A DNA stretch of 64,000 nt from Bacteroidales bacterium (GTDB lineage Bacteria; Bacteroidota; Bacteroidia; Bacteroidales; VadinHA17): NCBI GenBank assembly GCA_029210565.1, contig JARGFQ010000004.1, forward strand, positions 186,001-250,000, read 5' to 3'. The position numbers and the translations under genes were made by a program. A model generated the notes under the pieces. It ran no database searches. It worked only from the letters and a program-made list of their open reading frames with translations, and was not told where the DNA came from. Shown here piece by piece: positions 1 to 10,548 of the stretch. Numbering within the stretch: position 1 is the stretch's first letter; each line of letters starts with the position of its first letter.

Positions 1-620
1 TTCCCCAATGGCAGATAATAGTTGGAATGATTGGAGTGCCCCACTGCGAGAGAAAAAACGTAAACGATCATAAAGTCCGACACACTGAATCCGAGAATTG
101 CCAGCGGGATGTATTGAAGTATGCCGTAAAAAACGCCTTCAACCCAGTGATAACGGAGGTGTGCCGCAAAACCCATCTGCTTTACTGAATGATGTACCTT
201 ATGGAATTCCCACATCCAGGGAATTCTATGTAACAATCTGTGAATATTGTACTGAATAAAGTCCCTGAAAAGAAAAAGAATTATCAGTTGTATGGTTGCG
301 GGTAATGAAGACAAATTTATTATATCGAGTCTGCTTACACCAACATTTGCCAGAACAGTCAGAAACCAGTCGTTTACAAGAGCAGAGACAAAGCTCAGTG
401 CAATCATCGGAAGGATAAACATATTGAAATACATGTAGAAAGCATCCAGCCAGAAATCCTTACGGAATAATGACTGATCTTTTCTCCATGGAACAATAAT
501 TTCCAGCACCCAGAAAAACAGAGAAAGCCCGGTGAGCCACCAGAAATAATTATTCCAGGAAAGCGAGAAAAACTCTGCCAGTCTTTCACTGAAAATCTGC
601 AAAACAGCCTCCGTATTCAT
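1..620 (-). CDS. Sterol desaturase / fatty acid hydroxylase family protein (3' end beyond window)
   Basis: Only the first 206 residues are in the window; the reading frame runs off the left edge. The family is a membrane di-iron oxygenase group that hydroxylates or desaturates lipids. Visible are hydrophobic segments near residues 25-45, 60-85 and 108-120, then the histidine motifs H127-x3-H131 and H140-x2-H143-H144, and a further His pair near 195-198. The third expected HxxHH box would lie outside the window. ATG at 620 follows a TATCTTTG promoter box by 16 nt. The substrate cannot be told from the sequence. A 16-bp element in its promoter also occurs in front of the reductive dehalogenase gene. 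Confidence 0.8.
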   Translation of the reverse strand, partial: MNTEAVLQIFSERLAEFFSLSWNNYFWWLTGLSLFFWVLEIIVPWRKDQSLFRKDFWLDAFYMYFNMFILPMIALSFVSALVNDWFLTVLANVGVSRLDIINLSSLPATIQLIILFLFRDFIQYNIHRLLHRIPWMWEFHKVHHSVKQMGFAAHLRYHWVEGVFYGILQYIPLAILGFSVSDFMIVYVFSLAVGHSNHSNYYLPLG

Positions 621-636
621 CAAAGATTCACTATGT

Positions 637-644
637 CAAAGATA
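637..644 (-). promoter_or_regulatory. Bacteroidota -7 promoter box TATCTTTG
   Basis: The box matches TAnnTTTG and sits 16 nt before the ATG of the desaturase-family gene. The -33 TTTG partner is not clear; the 653-668 element occupies that region. Confidence 0.5.
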
Positions 645-652
645 ATAAACCT

Positions 653-668
653 TAGTTTCATTTGTAAC
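653..668 (-). promoter_or_regulatory. 16-bp element shared with the rdhA operator
   Basis: TAGTTTCATTTGTAAC (plus strand) is the exact reverse complement of 13773-13788, which forms most of the inverted repeat in the rdhA promoter. In both places it lies 8-10 nt upstream of a TAnnTTTG box. Candidate operator for a common regulator. Confidence 0.5.
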
Positions 669-821
669 CAGTCAATAATGAAACCGGGGTTTATAATTGC
701 TTTTTAAAGTACAATGAGCAAATAGAATAGGCTATTGTCAGGACTTACGTTCCTGGTGTTATTGTGATGCGACACTTATGTCTGCACACAGGAAAGGTTA
801 TGGCACAACAGACTAAATTGT

Positions 822-1388
822 TCAAGGCAGGTTAGATATTATATCTTTTACAGTGGAACGCTTTTTATAATCACGATCGAACTGTCTCCATACAATTGTA
901 CCCTCAATATCAATTATATATGTGGCAGGAATTGGCAACCGTTGAGAGTCATCGGAGTGGGTTTGCTTTAATCTTCCGTTTAAAACATAATTATACACAA
1001 AAAGGTCCACAGAAGCAGGTGTAAAAGTTACATCATATGCATCAGATATTTTATTCCCTTCATCGTAAAGAAGAGTAAAGCCGGCACCGGATTTCCGGGC
1101 CATTTTTTCGAGATATTCAGGTTTCTCAGGGGAAATTGCAATCACACTGGCGCCCTTTTCGGTTATTTGTTTCAGGTTTTCCTGTAAATGTGCAAGGTGC
1201 TTGTTGCAATACGGGCACCAGAATCCACGATAAAAGATAAGTACCACAGGCCCGTTTTTTATGGCTTCTTCAAGGGAAAAGATATTTAAACCGGCATCAG
1301 GAGCCGAAAATGTCGGGGCCTTTGCTCCAACAGATAATCCTTTTGCTTCGATGACAGTTCTCTTTTTTTGAGCATTTAAGGTTTTCAT
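822..1388 (-). CDS. Peroxiredoxin-like (AhpC/TSA) protein
   Basis: The protein is 188 aa with no signal peptide, so it is probably cytoplasmic. The redoxin fold is recognised from the strand VVLIFYRGFWCPYC with a CPYC pair at C58/C61, followed by the usual helix and the ISPEKPEYLEK segment. It belongs to the peroxiredoxin-like group with a CxxC resolving pair, which reduces peroxides or protein disulfides. ATG at 1388 is the only early start. The gene follows the YyaL-like gene by 33 bp and is probably cotranscribed with it. A secreted relative lies at 16690-17289. Confidence 0.8.
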   Translation of the reverse strand: MKTLNAQKKRTVIEAKGLSVGAKAPTFSAPDAGLNIFSLEEAIKNGPVVLIFYRGFWCPYCNKHLAHLQENLKQITEKGASVIAISPEKPEYLEKMARKSGAGFTLLYDEGNKISDAYDVTFTPASVDLFVYNYVLNGRLKQTHSDDSQRLPIPATYIIDIEGTIVWRQFDRDYKKRSTVKDIISNLP

Positions 1389-1421
1389 TATTAAAGTATT
1401 AGTAATTATTTCCCGTCTCCT

Positions 1422-3533
1422 TCATTTCATCTGCTTCAAAGCCTGTTCTGCATCAGTGACAGGGATCCTGCATGTTTTATCTGCACAGACATATATTGTT
1501 GTCTGGCCCGGCACAAGCTTGTTCCGGAGCAACGACAATGTCCCCTCGTTCCGGCCACCGAGAAATATTGCATCGGGCAGATAGCTGTTGTCCATGGTTT
1601 TTCTGACAGCATCCCAATCCGGTCCGACAATAGCCACTTCATATAATGGACGAACAGAATGAATTCCCAATCTTCCCCAGTTTGCATATGAAAATATATT
1701 CCCAGTCATATCCTCATTAACATTCTTGAGCATCTGCCGGGCCCTCATTGTATATGCCTCATTATCAAAGAACATCCCCAACAGATAAAGGTTCATGGCC
1801 ATTTCAGAGTTTGAAGAAGGGATCACATTATCTGTAATCTCCATTTTCCGGGCTATCAGCTCAGAATGATCATCGGACGTATACCAGAACATGCCGGATG
1901 CGCTGTCAGAAAAATGCTGTATAGTGTACTCTGCCAGCTCTTTTGCCCTGTACAGCCATTTTTCGTCAAAGGTTGCCTGGTAAAGGTCTATGAATGCAGA
2001 AACAGTAAAGGCATAGTCGTCAAGCATGCCGGGAACAGATGATTTGCCGCTTTTCGAGTTGCGGGTAATCTCATTATTCTGATTTATGGCATTTTCAGTC
2101 AGAAAATATGCATTGGCAAGAGCCGCCTTGAGGAATCGCTCCTCTCCGAATGCCCTGTAAGCATCAACATATCCTTTCAGCATGAGGGCATTCCATGATG
2201 TAAGTATCTTGTCATCAAGCCCGGGCCTGACTCTTTTACCACGGACTTTCATCAGGGTGTCCCTGCTTTTATCCAACCTGTTCTTTAGTCCCCCGGCATC
2301 TATATTGTATTTCCTGACAACATCACTATTGGATTGACTTCTGTAAAGTATGTTTTGCCCGTTCTCCCAGTTACCGTCATCAGTTATGTTATAATAATCA
2401 ATAAACAGTGATGCCTCTTTCCCAAGGGCGGATACAATCTCCTTTTTAGTCCACACGTAAAACTTCCCCTCCCCGCCATCACTGTCAGCATCGAGCGAGG
2501 AATAGAATCCTCCGTCAGGCGAGGTCATCTCATTGTCGATAAAATCAATGGTTTCAAATACTACTTGCCTGTAAAGAGGATTCTTTGTCAGCTGCCAGGC
2601 ATGCGTGTACAGACTGATCAGCTGGGCATTGTCGTACAACATCTTTTCAAAGTGAGGCACATGCCAGCTTTCATCTGTTGAGTAGCGTGCAAAACCCCCT
2701 CCGATGTGGTCATATATGCCCCCTGAAGCCATATTGTCAAGTGTTGACACGACTGCCTTCAGGGCATCATCATCATTGCTCAGTGAATAGTAGTGCAGCA
2801 AATATTCCCACGTGGCCGGAACCGGAAACTTTGGAGCCCTGTTGATTCCTCCCTTTTTGAAGTCGATATAGGGTCTTAGCTTAGTGAAAGCCTCGTCAAA
2901 ATCCCCTTTCTTCAGTTGTACTGTTCCCTGATTGACCACAATATTATCCAATGACCTTATTCCCTTTGTTATGTTCTCAGCCTGGGCGACAAGCCCGGAA
3001 GGATCATTATTCTGCATATCAATGAAATACTCGAGAACCTTTATCCAGTTATCCCTGGTGAAATAGGTTCCTGCATAGAACGGTTTGCCATCGGGCAGTG
3101 CCAGTACGTTAAGAGGCCATCCGCCGCTGCCAGTCATTATGTAAGCAGCATTCATATATAGCTGATCGATATCGGGACGTTCCTCCCTGTCAACTTTTAT
3201 TGAGACGAAATGTTCGTTCATTATCCGTGCCACCGTGGTGTCCTCAAAACTCTCATGCTCCATGACGTGACACCAGTGACAGGATGAATACCCTATACTT
3301 ATTATCAGCATTTTATTCTCATCCCCGGCTTTTTTCAGGGCTTCATCGCCCCAGGGATACCAGTTAACAGGATTATGTGCATGTTGCAGTAAATAAGGAC
3401 TGCTTTCGTGGATCAGGTTATTTGTATATTTATGCATACTATTCTCCTTCAGATTATTATCTACCTTGATTTGTCCACAGGAAAAACCCGATACGAGCAA
3501 AGCCCCTATTGCAATAAGCGCTTTTCCTGTCAT
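1422..3533 (-). CDS. Thioredoxin-domain lipoprotein of the YyaL/DUF255 (SPATA20) family
   Basis: The 703-aa protein starts with a lipoprotein signal (GFSC, Cys19). Next is a DUF255 thioredoxin-like domain with HNPVNWYPW and the active-site-like CHWC pair (C85, C88), then a long (alpha/alpha)6-type region typical of the family. The family fuses a thioredoxin fold to a glycosidase-like or epimerase-like toroid; its reaction is unknown. Here it would be anchored facing the periplasm, which is less usual than the cytoplasmic form. Its ATG overlaps the last four bases of the aquaporin gene, indicating translational coupling. Confidence 0.85.
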   Translation of the reverse strand: MTGKALIAIGALLVSGFSCGQIKVDNNLKENSMHKYTNNLIHESSPYLLQHAHNPVNWYPWGDEALKKAGDENKMLIISIGYSSCHWCHVMEHESFEDTTVARIMNEHFVSIKVDREERPDIDQLYMNAAYIMTGSGGWPLNVLALPDGKPFYAGTYFTRDNWIKVLEYFIDMQNNDPSGLVAQAENITKGIRSLDNIVVNQGTVQLKKGDFDEAFTKLRPYIDFKKGGINRAPKFPVPATWEYLLHYYSLSNDDDALKAVVSTLDNMASGGIYDHIGGGFARYSTDESWHVPHFEKMLYDNAQLISLYTHAWQLTKNPLYRQVVFETIDFIDNEMTSPDGGFYSSLDADSDGGEGKFYVWTKKEIVSALGKEASLFIDYYNITDDGNWENGQNILYRSQSNSDVVRKYNIDAGGLKNRLDKSRDTLMKVRGKRVRPGLDDKILTSWNALMLKGYVDAYRAFGEERFLKAALANAYFLTENAINQNNEITRNSKSGKSSVPGMLDDYAFTVSAFIDLYQATFDEKWLYRAKELAEYTIQHFSDSASGMFWYTSDDHSELIARKMEITDNVIPSSNSEMAMNLYLLGMFFDNEAYTMRARQMLKNVNEDMTGNIFSYANWGRLGIHSVRPLYEVAIVGPDWDAVRKTMDNSYLPDAIFLGGRNEGTLSLLRNKLVPGQTTIYVCADKTCRIPVTDAEQALKQMK

Positions 3534-4381
3534 AACTGCTGTTCTCCCAAGCCGGTTTTATTCATAAGAAGCCTTTTAGGGCCAAAAACGTCATAGGTTG
3601 TGCAATCGTGTTGGTAACCCGAAAGATGCATGCTCATTGTTGTACAATCTCCCCGGTTTCTTCTGCGATACCATGCGCGGTAAAAATAACCTCCTGTCAG
3701 CATTCCGGAAACCGGTCCGAGAAAATAGAGCCACCAGCCGTGCCATTCACCTGAGTTGAGAGAGGAGGCAACCGACCTTGCAGGATTTATGCTCATGCCA
3801 GTTATTGGTGCAGTGACAGTAATGTATATTAAGAGCAACAATCCCACAATAAAGCCTGTATAAGGTGCTGTTCTGGCATTGTTGCTGCTTGCAAGGACAA
3901 CTGCAATAAGTAATGCTGACATGAGGAACTCTATGCCCAGGGCTGCCGGAAGACCCTGAATTCCGGGCAATGTAACTACATAATTTACAGCAGGTGAAGA
4001 GATATAATCATAAAGCAACCACTTGAAAACAGCAACCCCAAGAAACCCGCCCGCAAACTGAAAGACAATATACCAGAGTGCATCTTCCCTGCGTATCCTG
4101 TGGAGAAAGAGGAAAGTTACCGTTACGGCAGGGTTCATCTGGGCCCCTGAAAGTTTCCCCCATTTTGAATAGATGAGCAGCACAGCTGTTACCCCCATGG
4201 CAAGTCCTATCAGAACTCTTCTTAAAACAGCAGACTCAATAAGGTTTCTGACAGGCAGGTCAGGATGTTCTATAATAATTACAAAGAGAGAGGCAGATAC
4301 CATAAACATCCCAAGCGCCCATGCTTCAATAAGGTATATCCTCCAGTTGCTCCGTAATGCTTTGAGGAGATTTACATTCAT
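3530..4381 (-). CDS. Aquaporin / glycerol facilitator family (MIP) channel
   Basis: The 283-aa protein has about six membrane segments and both pore half-helix motifs, NPA at residues 83-85 and NPA followed by R202 at 199-202, the selectivity-filter signature of the family. It conducts water or small neutral solutes across the inner membrane. The C-terminal 40 residues are hydrophilic. The gene lies between a GH63-like glucosidase (5 bp upstream) and the YyaL gene (4-bp overlap). Whether it carries water or glycerol cannot be decided here. Confidence 0.88.
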   Translation of the reverse strand: MNVNLLKALRSNWRIYLIEAWALGMFMVSASLFVIIIEHPDLPVRNLIESAVLRRVLIGLAMGVTAVLLIYSKWGKLSGAQMNPAVTVTFLFLHRIRREDALWYIVFQFAGGFLGVAVFKWLLYDYISSPAVNYVVTLPGIQGLPAALGIEFLMSALLIAVVLASSNNARTAPYTGFIVGLLLLIYITVTAPITGMSINPARSVASSLNSGEWHGWWLYFLGPVSGMLTGGYFYRAWYRRRNRGDCTTMSMHLSGYQHDCTTYDVFGPKRLLMNKTGLGEQQL

Positions 4382-4386
4382 GATAA

Positions 4387-7029
4387 TTAGCGCTTGTACA
4401 CTCTGTCTATCAGTTCAGCCACCAGTCCTGTCCATCCTGTCTGATGCGAAGCTCCGACTCCACTGCCGTTATCTCCATGGAAATACTCATAAAACAGGAC
4501 CAGGTCCCTGAAGTGGGGATCATCCTGATACAGAGGGTTCCCGCCGTGCACCGGCCTGCTGCCGCCAGCGTCCGGCATAAATAGGGATATAAGACGATTG
4601 GAGATGTCATCCGCTATCTGATCGAGATTACTGAGGGTGCCGCAGTCAGCCGGGCATGCAGATTTTATTGAAAGACCGTAATATTGGGAAAGTGTCCTCA
4701 TTGACTGGATCAGCATGTAATTCATTGGCACCCAGACAGGGCCCCGCCAGTTGGAGTTACCTCCGAAAAGTGAGGTAGTGCTCTCCCCTGGTTCATACTT
4801 CAACCCGTATTCAGCTCCGTCTATTTCTACTGAATATGGATTTTCATGAATCCGCGACAGGCTCCTGATACCTCCCGGGGAAAGGAATTCCTTCTCATCG
4901 AGCAAGGCTGTCAACAATCTCTCAAGCCTTTCCCGGGGAGTCAGAGAGAGGATTATGTCTTCATTATCCTTCATCTCTTCAATAACAATATAAAATTGAT
5001 TCTGAAGCCTGTAGGTGCGAAACCATTCGAGTCTCCGCACAAAGTCAGGCACATTTTTCAGCCTCCCCCTATCAAGGATCAGTGTGGCAAAAAAAGATGT
5101 TAAACCCACAAGCGAGCGGACTTTAAGCGGGATATATGATCCGTCACGGTTAGCAAGTATATCGTAGAAGAAACCCTCTTCTTCGTCCCATGCTCCTGTC
5201 CAGTCTTCTCCCATCCGGTTCAGCGACTCAGCTATGTAAACGAAATGCTCAAAGAACTTCGTGGCAACATCCTCGAAGGTTGCGTCTTCCTGTGCAATCT
5301 CAAGAGCCATATCGAGCATATTCAGGCAGTACATTGCCATCCAGCTTGTGCCGTCGGCCTGTTCAAGGTGCCCTCCTCCCGGTATAAATGTACTGCGATC
5401 GAAGACTCCAATGTTATCGAGGCCGAGAAAGCCTCCTTCGAAAACGTTGTTGTCATTATGGTCTTTCCGGTTTACCCACCATGTAAAATTAATGAGCAAT
5501 TTCTGAAAGGCTTTTTTCAGAAAGTCTGTATCCCCTTTGCCGGCTCTTCTCTTTTCTATGCGGTATACCTGAAGGCATGCCCATGCATGAACAGGAGGAT
5601 TTACGTCACTGAATGACCATTCATAGGCTGGCAGCTGACCGTTGGGGCGCATATACCACTCACGAAGGAAAAGTATCAACTGGTTCTTGGCAAAATCGGG
5701 ATCAAGCATTGCAAGCGGAACGCAATGAAAAGCCAGGTCCCATGCTGCATACCATGGATACTCCCATTTGTCGGGCATCGATATGATGTCTTCATTATTC
5801 AGAGTGAGCCAGTTGCTGTTACGTCCCCTCTTCCTGCTCTCAGGCGGGGCGGGCTGCCCGGGATCACCACTAAGCCAGCGGGGGATATCAATATTATAGT
5901 ATTGCTTGGTCCATAACATACCGGCAAAAGCCTGGCGCTGAATGTTCTTCAGCTCTTTATCCTCTACGCAAAGCTCATCGTAAAAGCCATCGGCCTCTTT
6001 TATGCGGCTGGTAAAAACTGTTTCAAAATCTTCTTTCAGGGGGTTGGTCTCAAAGAAAGAGCCGGAAAGACGAAGCCTGATCTCGTGGCTTCCACCACCT
6101 TCAATCTGAAGTTCATATAAAGGAGAGCATTTGGTGCCCTCTTTTTTGTCAGCAAAGAGGTCAAACTTTTGACTTACTACAGCATCGTTGATTGTATCCT
6201 TGACAAAAGGAGTTTTATTGGGTAAGCCGAAAAGTCTCTCACTGTTTGTTTCATTTTCTGTAAACAGAAGGCGGCCTGGATTCTCAAACCATAGAAAATA
6301 ATCGCCGAGTGATTCATGACTGGCTTTGACATATGAATAATTCGTGTCTGTCTCCCCAGCCTTAATTGATGGTAGCTGCTTCATTAATCCGAAACTCCAC
6401 AGGTTGCGCATCCAGAGGGTGGGCAGCACTGACAGTGCTGCTTTTTCAGCACCCCGGTTGTGAATGGTTATCCTTATCAGGATGTCTTCTACCCCGGCTT
6501 TTGCATATTCGGTGAAAACATCGAAGTAACGACTGTTGCTGAATAAACCCGTATCTGAAAGTTCATATTCTTTCTCCTGCTTTGTCCTTTGTCTGTTCGT
6601 TCTTACAAGGTCATCATAAGGAAAGGCATTCTGCGGATATTTGTAGAGATGCTTCATGTAGGAATGGGTAGGCGTACTGTCGAGGTAATAATAGAGTTCC
6701 TTGACATCCTCTCCGTGATTGCCTTCCGATCCTGTCAATCCGAAAATCCTCTCTTTGATTATCGGATCTTTCCCGTTCCATAATCCAACGGCAAAGCAGA
6801 GGTTGCAGAATTCATCACTGATGCCTGCCAGGCCGTCTTCACCCCACCGGTATGCACGACTGCGGGCGTGGTCATGAGGTAAGTGGTCCCATGCGCTTCC
6901 GTCAGCACTGTAGTCTTCCCTGACAGTGCCCCACTGCCGTTCACTCAGGTAGGGCCCCCACTTAAGCCAGTTGCGTTTACCTGAATATTGCTCTTTCAGC
7001 CTGGTTTGCTCAACGTTATTCTTTTGCAT
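4387..7029 (-). CDS. GH63-like (MGH1-type) glucosidase
   Basis: The 880-aa protein has no signal peptide. The N-terminal 300 residues look like a beta-sandwich. From about residue 370 an (alpha/alpha)6 catalytic region carries aromatic-rich segments such as YPWYAAWDLAFH, GGFLGLDNIGVFDR and NWRGPVWVPMNY, characteristic of the GH63 group that includes cytoplasmic glucosidases and mannosylglycerate hydrolase-like enzymes. It likely removes alpha-linked glucose from a small glycoside or compatible solute. ATG at 7029 is first in the run glucosidase-aquaporin-YyaL-peroxiredoxin. The exact substrate is unknown. Confidence 0.75.
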   Translation of the reverse strand: MQKNNVEQTRLKEQYSGKRNWLKWGPYLSERQWGTVREDYSADGSAWDHLPHDHARSRAYRWGEDGLAGISDEFCNLCFAVGLWNGKDPIIKERIFGLTGSEGNHGEDVKELYYYLDSTPTHSYMKHLYKYPQNAFPYDDLVRTNRQRTKQEKEYELSDTGLFSNSRYFDVFTEYAKAGVEDILIRITIHNRGAEKAALSVLPTLWMRNLWSFGLMKQLPSIKAGETDTNYSYVKASHESLGDYFLWFENPGRLLFTENETNSERLFGLPNKTPFVKDTINDAVVSQKFDLFADKKEGTKCSPLYELQIEGGGSHEIRLRLSGSFFETNPLKEDFETVFTSRIKEADGFYDELCVEDKELKNIQRQAFAGMLWTKQYYNIDIPRWLSGDPGQPAPPESRKRGRNSNWLTLNNEDIISMPDKWEYPWYAAWDLAFHCVPLAMLDPDFAKNQLILFLREWYMRPNGQLPAYEWSFSDVNPPVHAWACLQVYRIEKRRAGKGDTDFLKKAFQKLLINFTWWVNRKDHNDNNVFEGGFLGLDNIGVFDRSTFIPGGGHLEQADGTSWMAMYCLNMLDMALEIAQEDATFEDVATKFFEHFVYIAESLNRMGEDWTGAWDEEEGFFYDILANRDGSYIPLKVRSLVGLTSFFATLILDRGRLKNVPDFVRRLEWFRTYRLQNQFYIVIEEMKDNEDIILSLTPRERLERLLTALLDEKEFLSPGGIRSLSRIHENPYSVEIDGAEYGLKYEPGESTTSLFGGNSNWRGPVWVPMNYMLIQSMRTLSQYYGLSIKSACPADCGTLSNLDQIADDISNRLISLFMPDAGGSRPVHGGNPLYQDDPHFRDLVLFYEYFHGDNGSGVGASHQTGWTGLVAELIDRVYKR

Positions 7030-7108
7030 TGATCAGCTTTCTTAATGATAAATATTTCATTTTTACCGGTTCCTCCTGAAAATGGAACCGGAAGCGCAAA
7101 GCGCGGAA

Positions 7109-7927
7109 TTATCCGTTAGTTGTAAAACCGGGATAGAGTGTCATCCCTCCGTCGACGAAAATTGTTGCACCATGAATGTAGTCTGACTCATCAGTGGCGA
7201 GCCATACTGTCACAGCACCAATATCTGCGGGTTGCCCGATTCTTTTGTAGGGAATAAGTTTCATCAGATTATCCAATGCTTCCGGGGTTTCCCAGGCATC
7301 CCGATTTATGGGTGTCTGGATGGCACCCGGGGCAACGCTGTTTATGCGGATACCCTGCGGGCCAAGCTCCTGTGCCATTGACTTCATCAACAGTTCAACC
7401 CCTCCTTTTGAAGCGGCATAGTTAACATGTCCTGCCCATGGAATTACCTGATGAACGGAGCTCATGCATATTATCTTCCCCAGCGCACAGGAGTAGTCAA
7501 CTTTGCCTCGTGACAGGAATTCACGTGCTGCTTCGCGTGAGCATAAAAACTGGCCTGTAAGGTTGACATCCAAAACCAGTTGCCACTGCTCAAGTGTCAT
7601 TTCGTGGAGCGGAGCATCACGCTGAAGCCCGGCGTTGTTAACGAGGATATCTACTGTCCCGAAGTGCTGCCTTGCAGACCTGAACATCGCCTGTACCTGA
7701 TCTTCCTTGCTGACATCAGCTTTTATAGCTATTGCCCTTGCAACCGTATCATTTATCTCTATCTGATGAGCAACCTCTTCAGCCCCGGCGGGATCTGATA
7801 CATAATTCACAACAACATTGGCACAATCTCTGCCCATTGCCATTGCAACCTCCATGCCGATTCCCGAGTTGGCTCCCGTGACGATGCATGTCTGTCCCAG
7901 AAGACGGTGATTTGGATTTTGACGCAT
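7109..7927 (-). CDS. SDR family oxidoreductase (glucose 1-dehydrogenase-like)
   Basis: The protein is 272 aa, the usual size for a classical short-chain dehydrogenase. It has the TGxxxGIG cofactor motif at 17-24, NNAG at 97-100, Ser156/157, and the catalytic pair Y170/K174 (YAASK). The C-terminal segment with DESDYIHGATIFVDGG is typical of glucose 1-dehydrogenase-like members. It oxidises or reduces an alcohol/ketone with NAD(P). It ends a three-gene run behind a GMC oxidoreductase and a VOC protein (17-bp spacing), so it may act on the same substrate. Confidence 0.85.
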   Translation of the reverse strand: MRQNPNHRLLGQTCIVTGANSGIGMEVAMAMGRDCANVVVNYVSDPAGAEEVAHQIEINDTVARAIAIKADVSKEDQVQAMFRSARQHFGTVDILVNNAGLQRDAPLHEMTLEQWQLVLDVNLTGQFLCSREAAREFLSRGKVDYSCALGKIICMSSVHQVIPWAGHVNYAASKGGVELLMKSMAQELGPQGIRINSVAPGAIQTPINRDAWETPEALDNLMKLIPYKRIGQPADIGAVTVWLATDESDYIHGATIFVDGGMTLYPGFTTNG

Positions 7928-7944
7928 ATTTCTATTGTTTTTAA

Positions 7945-8985
7945 TTATTCTGTAATGAGTATTGCATGACCATCCGGGTCACGGACCAGGAATCCCTTAT
8001 CTCCTCCCGTAACAAGATTTCCAATATCTGTGATGCCATTGGAAACTATGGGATAATCCAGGTTCTTGAGTTTGTCATATAGTATTTGAATTCCTGACAG
8101 TCTGATAGTTGTATGCCAGTGCCAAAGATCATAAGGCTCCGAATCTGCATAATATTTTCTGCCTCCCGGAGGAGCGAGATAGTCCAGAAATTCCACACCG
8201 AAACCCTTCGGGGCTTTTAACCCGGTAATAACCAGATGTGCACCGAAAACCTGGTTAAGGTGTTCCTGTTCAGTGCCAAAGTTTTCGCTAACGCCCGCCA
8301 CCGTTAACCCGATTAGGTCTCTGTAGAAAGAAGTACTGGATTCTGTATCCGAAATTCCTATTGCAGTATGATCAATACCAAGAAAGATCCCCTTTTCTGA
8401 ATCCTGCCATTTTGGATTCCCTTTATCCTCCGGGAAATCAATAACTTCAAGGTTATGTCCGTCAGGATCACGGAAATAAAATGCCTTTATGCCGGCAGCA
8501 GCCGGAATATAGTCGGGAAGTGTTTGTGGTGAAGAAGAGACAAAGACAACTTTATGTCTCCTCAATTGCGCATAGGCGCTATCCATATTGCTTGTGACAA
8601 TTGCAATATGCTGAAACCAGAGATCATTACTTTTCGAATCAGCCGGGATTGCTCTTCCGGTTGCAGGTTCGATAAATTGAATGAGCTCAATCTTCTCTGT
8701 GCCCAGTGCAAGCTTTACCTCTTTTATCTTTAAACCTTCCTTATCTATGCCAAATAAATTGTTCAGCTCGTTTCCATATATTTCCATTATCTCAGAGCTC
8801 ATCCTGAAATCAAGAACATCGGTAAAGAAGGATATTGACTCCTCAATATTGGAAACTGTTATTGTTACTGAAGCAACTTCATCAGCGGCTTGACCATCCA
8901 GTTGACCTGGAAAGATCAAAAGAAGCAGAATAAAAGTTGCCAGACCTTTTCTTATTGATCGAAATCTGTCTCTCTCTTTGATCAT
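7945..8985 (-). CDS. Secreted two-domain VOC (glyoxalase/extradiol dioxygenase-like) protein
   Basis: The 346-aa protein has a hydrophobic signal segment at residues 14-32. Two vicinal-oxygen-chelate halves follow: residues 38-165, ending FYFRDPDGHNLEVIDF, and 200-345, beginning GIDHTAIGISDTESS and ending RDPDGHAILIT. Such proteins bind a metal and act on vicinal oxygens of small or aromatic molecules. The start lies 8 bp after the GMC oxidoreductase stop, so both are in one operon. Periplasmic export is unusual for the superfamily. The substrate is unknown. Confidence 0.78.
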   Translation of the reverse strand: MIKERDRFRSIRKGLATFILLLLIFPGQLDGQAADEVASVTITVSNIEESISFFTDVLDFRMSSEIMEIYGNELNNLFGIDKEGLKIKEVKLALGTEKIELIQFIEPATGRAIPADSKSNDLWFQHIAIVTSNMDSAYAQLRRHKVVFVSSSPQTLPDYIPAAAGIKAFYFRDPDGHNLEVIDFPEDKGNPKWQDSEKGIFLGIDHTAIGISDTESSTSFYRDLIGLTVAGVSENFGTEQEHLNQVFGAHLVITGLKAPKGFGVEFLDYLAPPGGRKYYADSEPYDLWHWHTTIRLSGIQILYDKLKNLDYPIVSNGITDIGNLVTGGDKGFLVRDPDGHAILITE

Positions 8986-8993
8986 ACATCAGT

Positions 8994-10526
8994 TTATTTC
9001 AGTTTCTCAATCAGGTGATCGCCTACTCTCAGGGCCATTGCCATAATTGTTAAGGCAGGATTGACTGCTGAGCTTGAAGGAAAAAAGCTTCCGTCAACAA
9101 CATAAAGGTTTGATACCTCATGCGCTCTGCACCAGGTATCAAGAGCAGATTTTTCGGGATCGCTGCCAAACCGTATTGTTCCGCATTGATGAGCCGTACC
9201 TGCAATCGGGATTCTCTTGCCCAGGTAAATATTTTTCGGAAGTATTTTCAGGCCTCCGTCAAGATTATCAAGGATGCTTCTGAGTTTTTTCTGTAACCTT
9301 TTGTGTCCCTCAAGATTATTATCGGTGTAACTTATTGATATATTACGATTTTTGTCAAGAGTGACCCGGTTTTCCGGAAGAGGCAGATCTTCTGAAGTCA
9401 TCCAGAAATCAAGCGCATGATTAGCCATTATTTCAAGAACAAAATCCGGGGTGAAGAAAGGAGCATCTTCCTTAAACATTAATGCATCAGACTTCCCCAG
9501 CATTTGAATATGCCCCATCGGGTATTTGAATTCATCATCGCCGTAATAAAAATCATTTATAGCGAAGGTTTTCCCGAATTTTGTCGGATTCAGTTTTGTT
9601 GAGAGAGCCACCATCGCAGAATTATTATGTGCCATATAGTGACGCCCGACAACATCAGATCCATTTGCAAGACCATTCGGATGTTTGTCATTTGCTGACC
9701 TTAGCAAAAGAGCTGCGCTGTTAATGGCGCCTGCAGAAACTATTACTATATCAGCAGAGTAGCTTATGTTTTCGCCATTATGAATTACATCCACGCTTTT
9801 AACTTCTTTACCATCTTCGCCTGTAACAAGACGTTCAACGTAGCTGTTAATCTGAAGTGTTACATTGGGATACTTAAGGGCTTCATTAATCCCTGCCACA
9901 TGAGCATCAGCCTTGCTCTCCGTCGGATCCGGAAACCCATCGAAGCGGTCAAGAGTGACCGGTGAGCCATTCTGATCATTTTCGCTTCTGAACCCTACCG
10001 GAAGGGGGAATGGTTTTAGTCCGCTTTTTTCAAGCTTGCTGAACAGTCTCCCGATGGCAGGTTCGTGGGGTAAGGGAGCCAGTTTATAAGGAGCCGTTTC
10101 ATGAGGTTCTGTCGGATCACTGCCACGCAATCCATGTACTGAATATAGGTTTTCAGCTTCGAGGTACCAGGGAGCCAGGTCTTCATATTTTATATCCCAG
10201 GCTGGCGATATGCCACCATGGTGCCTTACCTCGCCAAAGTCGGATTCCCTCATACGAAGCAGGGCTGCACCATATACTTTAGTGTTACCTCCTACTGCAT
10301 AATGAATTCCCGGATGGAATGCTTTGCCATTCTTGTCGCTCCATTCTTCTTTCGCCTTGTAACGGGCATTCAGGAATACTTCACGGGTATCCCAATTTTC
10401 CTTTTCACGCGGAATATAGCCGCCGCGTTCGAGGATCAGAATTTTTTTTCCCGTGGGGGCAAGCTTGCGGGCAATTGTGCCTCCACCCGCACCGGTGCCG
10501 ATAATAATAAGGTCATAATGTTGCAT
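8994..10526 (-). CDS. GMC family FAD-dependent oxidoreductase
   Basis: The 510-aa flavoprotein has the dinucleotide motif GTGAGGG at 10-16, an ERGG segment, an ATP/FAD-binding NTKVYGAALLRMR region and the C-terminal GMC signature with HQCGT and SSSAVNPALTIMAMALR, which carries the usual His/Asn catalytic residues. These enzymes oxidise alcohols, sugars or sterols. It leads an operon with the VOC and SDR genes. Its promoter region carries the shared bipartite motif (TGTCAGTTT-N12-CGACTAT), 83 bp from the small gene that follows rdhC. Confidence 0.85.
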   Translation of the reverse strand: MQHYDLIIIGTGAGGGTIARKLAPTGKKILILERGGYIPREKENWDTREVFLNARYKAKEEWSDKNGKAFHPGIHYAVGGNTKVYGAALLRMRESDFGEVRHHGGISPAWDIKYEDLAPWYLEAENLYSVHGLRGSDPTEPHETAPYKLAPLPHEPAIGRLFSKLEKSGLKPFPLPVGFRSENDQNGSPVTLDRFDGFPDPTESKADAHVAGINEALKYPNVTLQINSYVERLVTGEDGKEVKSVDVIHNGENISYSADIVIVSAGAINSAALLLRSANDKHPNGLANGSDVVGRHYMAHNNSAMVALSTKLNPTKFGKTFAINDFYYGDDEFKYPMGHIQMLGKSDALMFKEDAPFFTPDFVLEIMANHALDFWMTSEDLPLPENRVTLDKNRNISISYTDNNLEGHKRLQKKLRSILDNLDGGLKILPKNIYLGKRIPIAGTAHQCGTIRFGSDPEKSALDTWCRAHEVSNLYVVDGSFFPSSSAVNPALTIMAMALRVGDHLIEKLK

Positions 10527-10548
10527 ATTCTGGATCTATTTATATAGC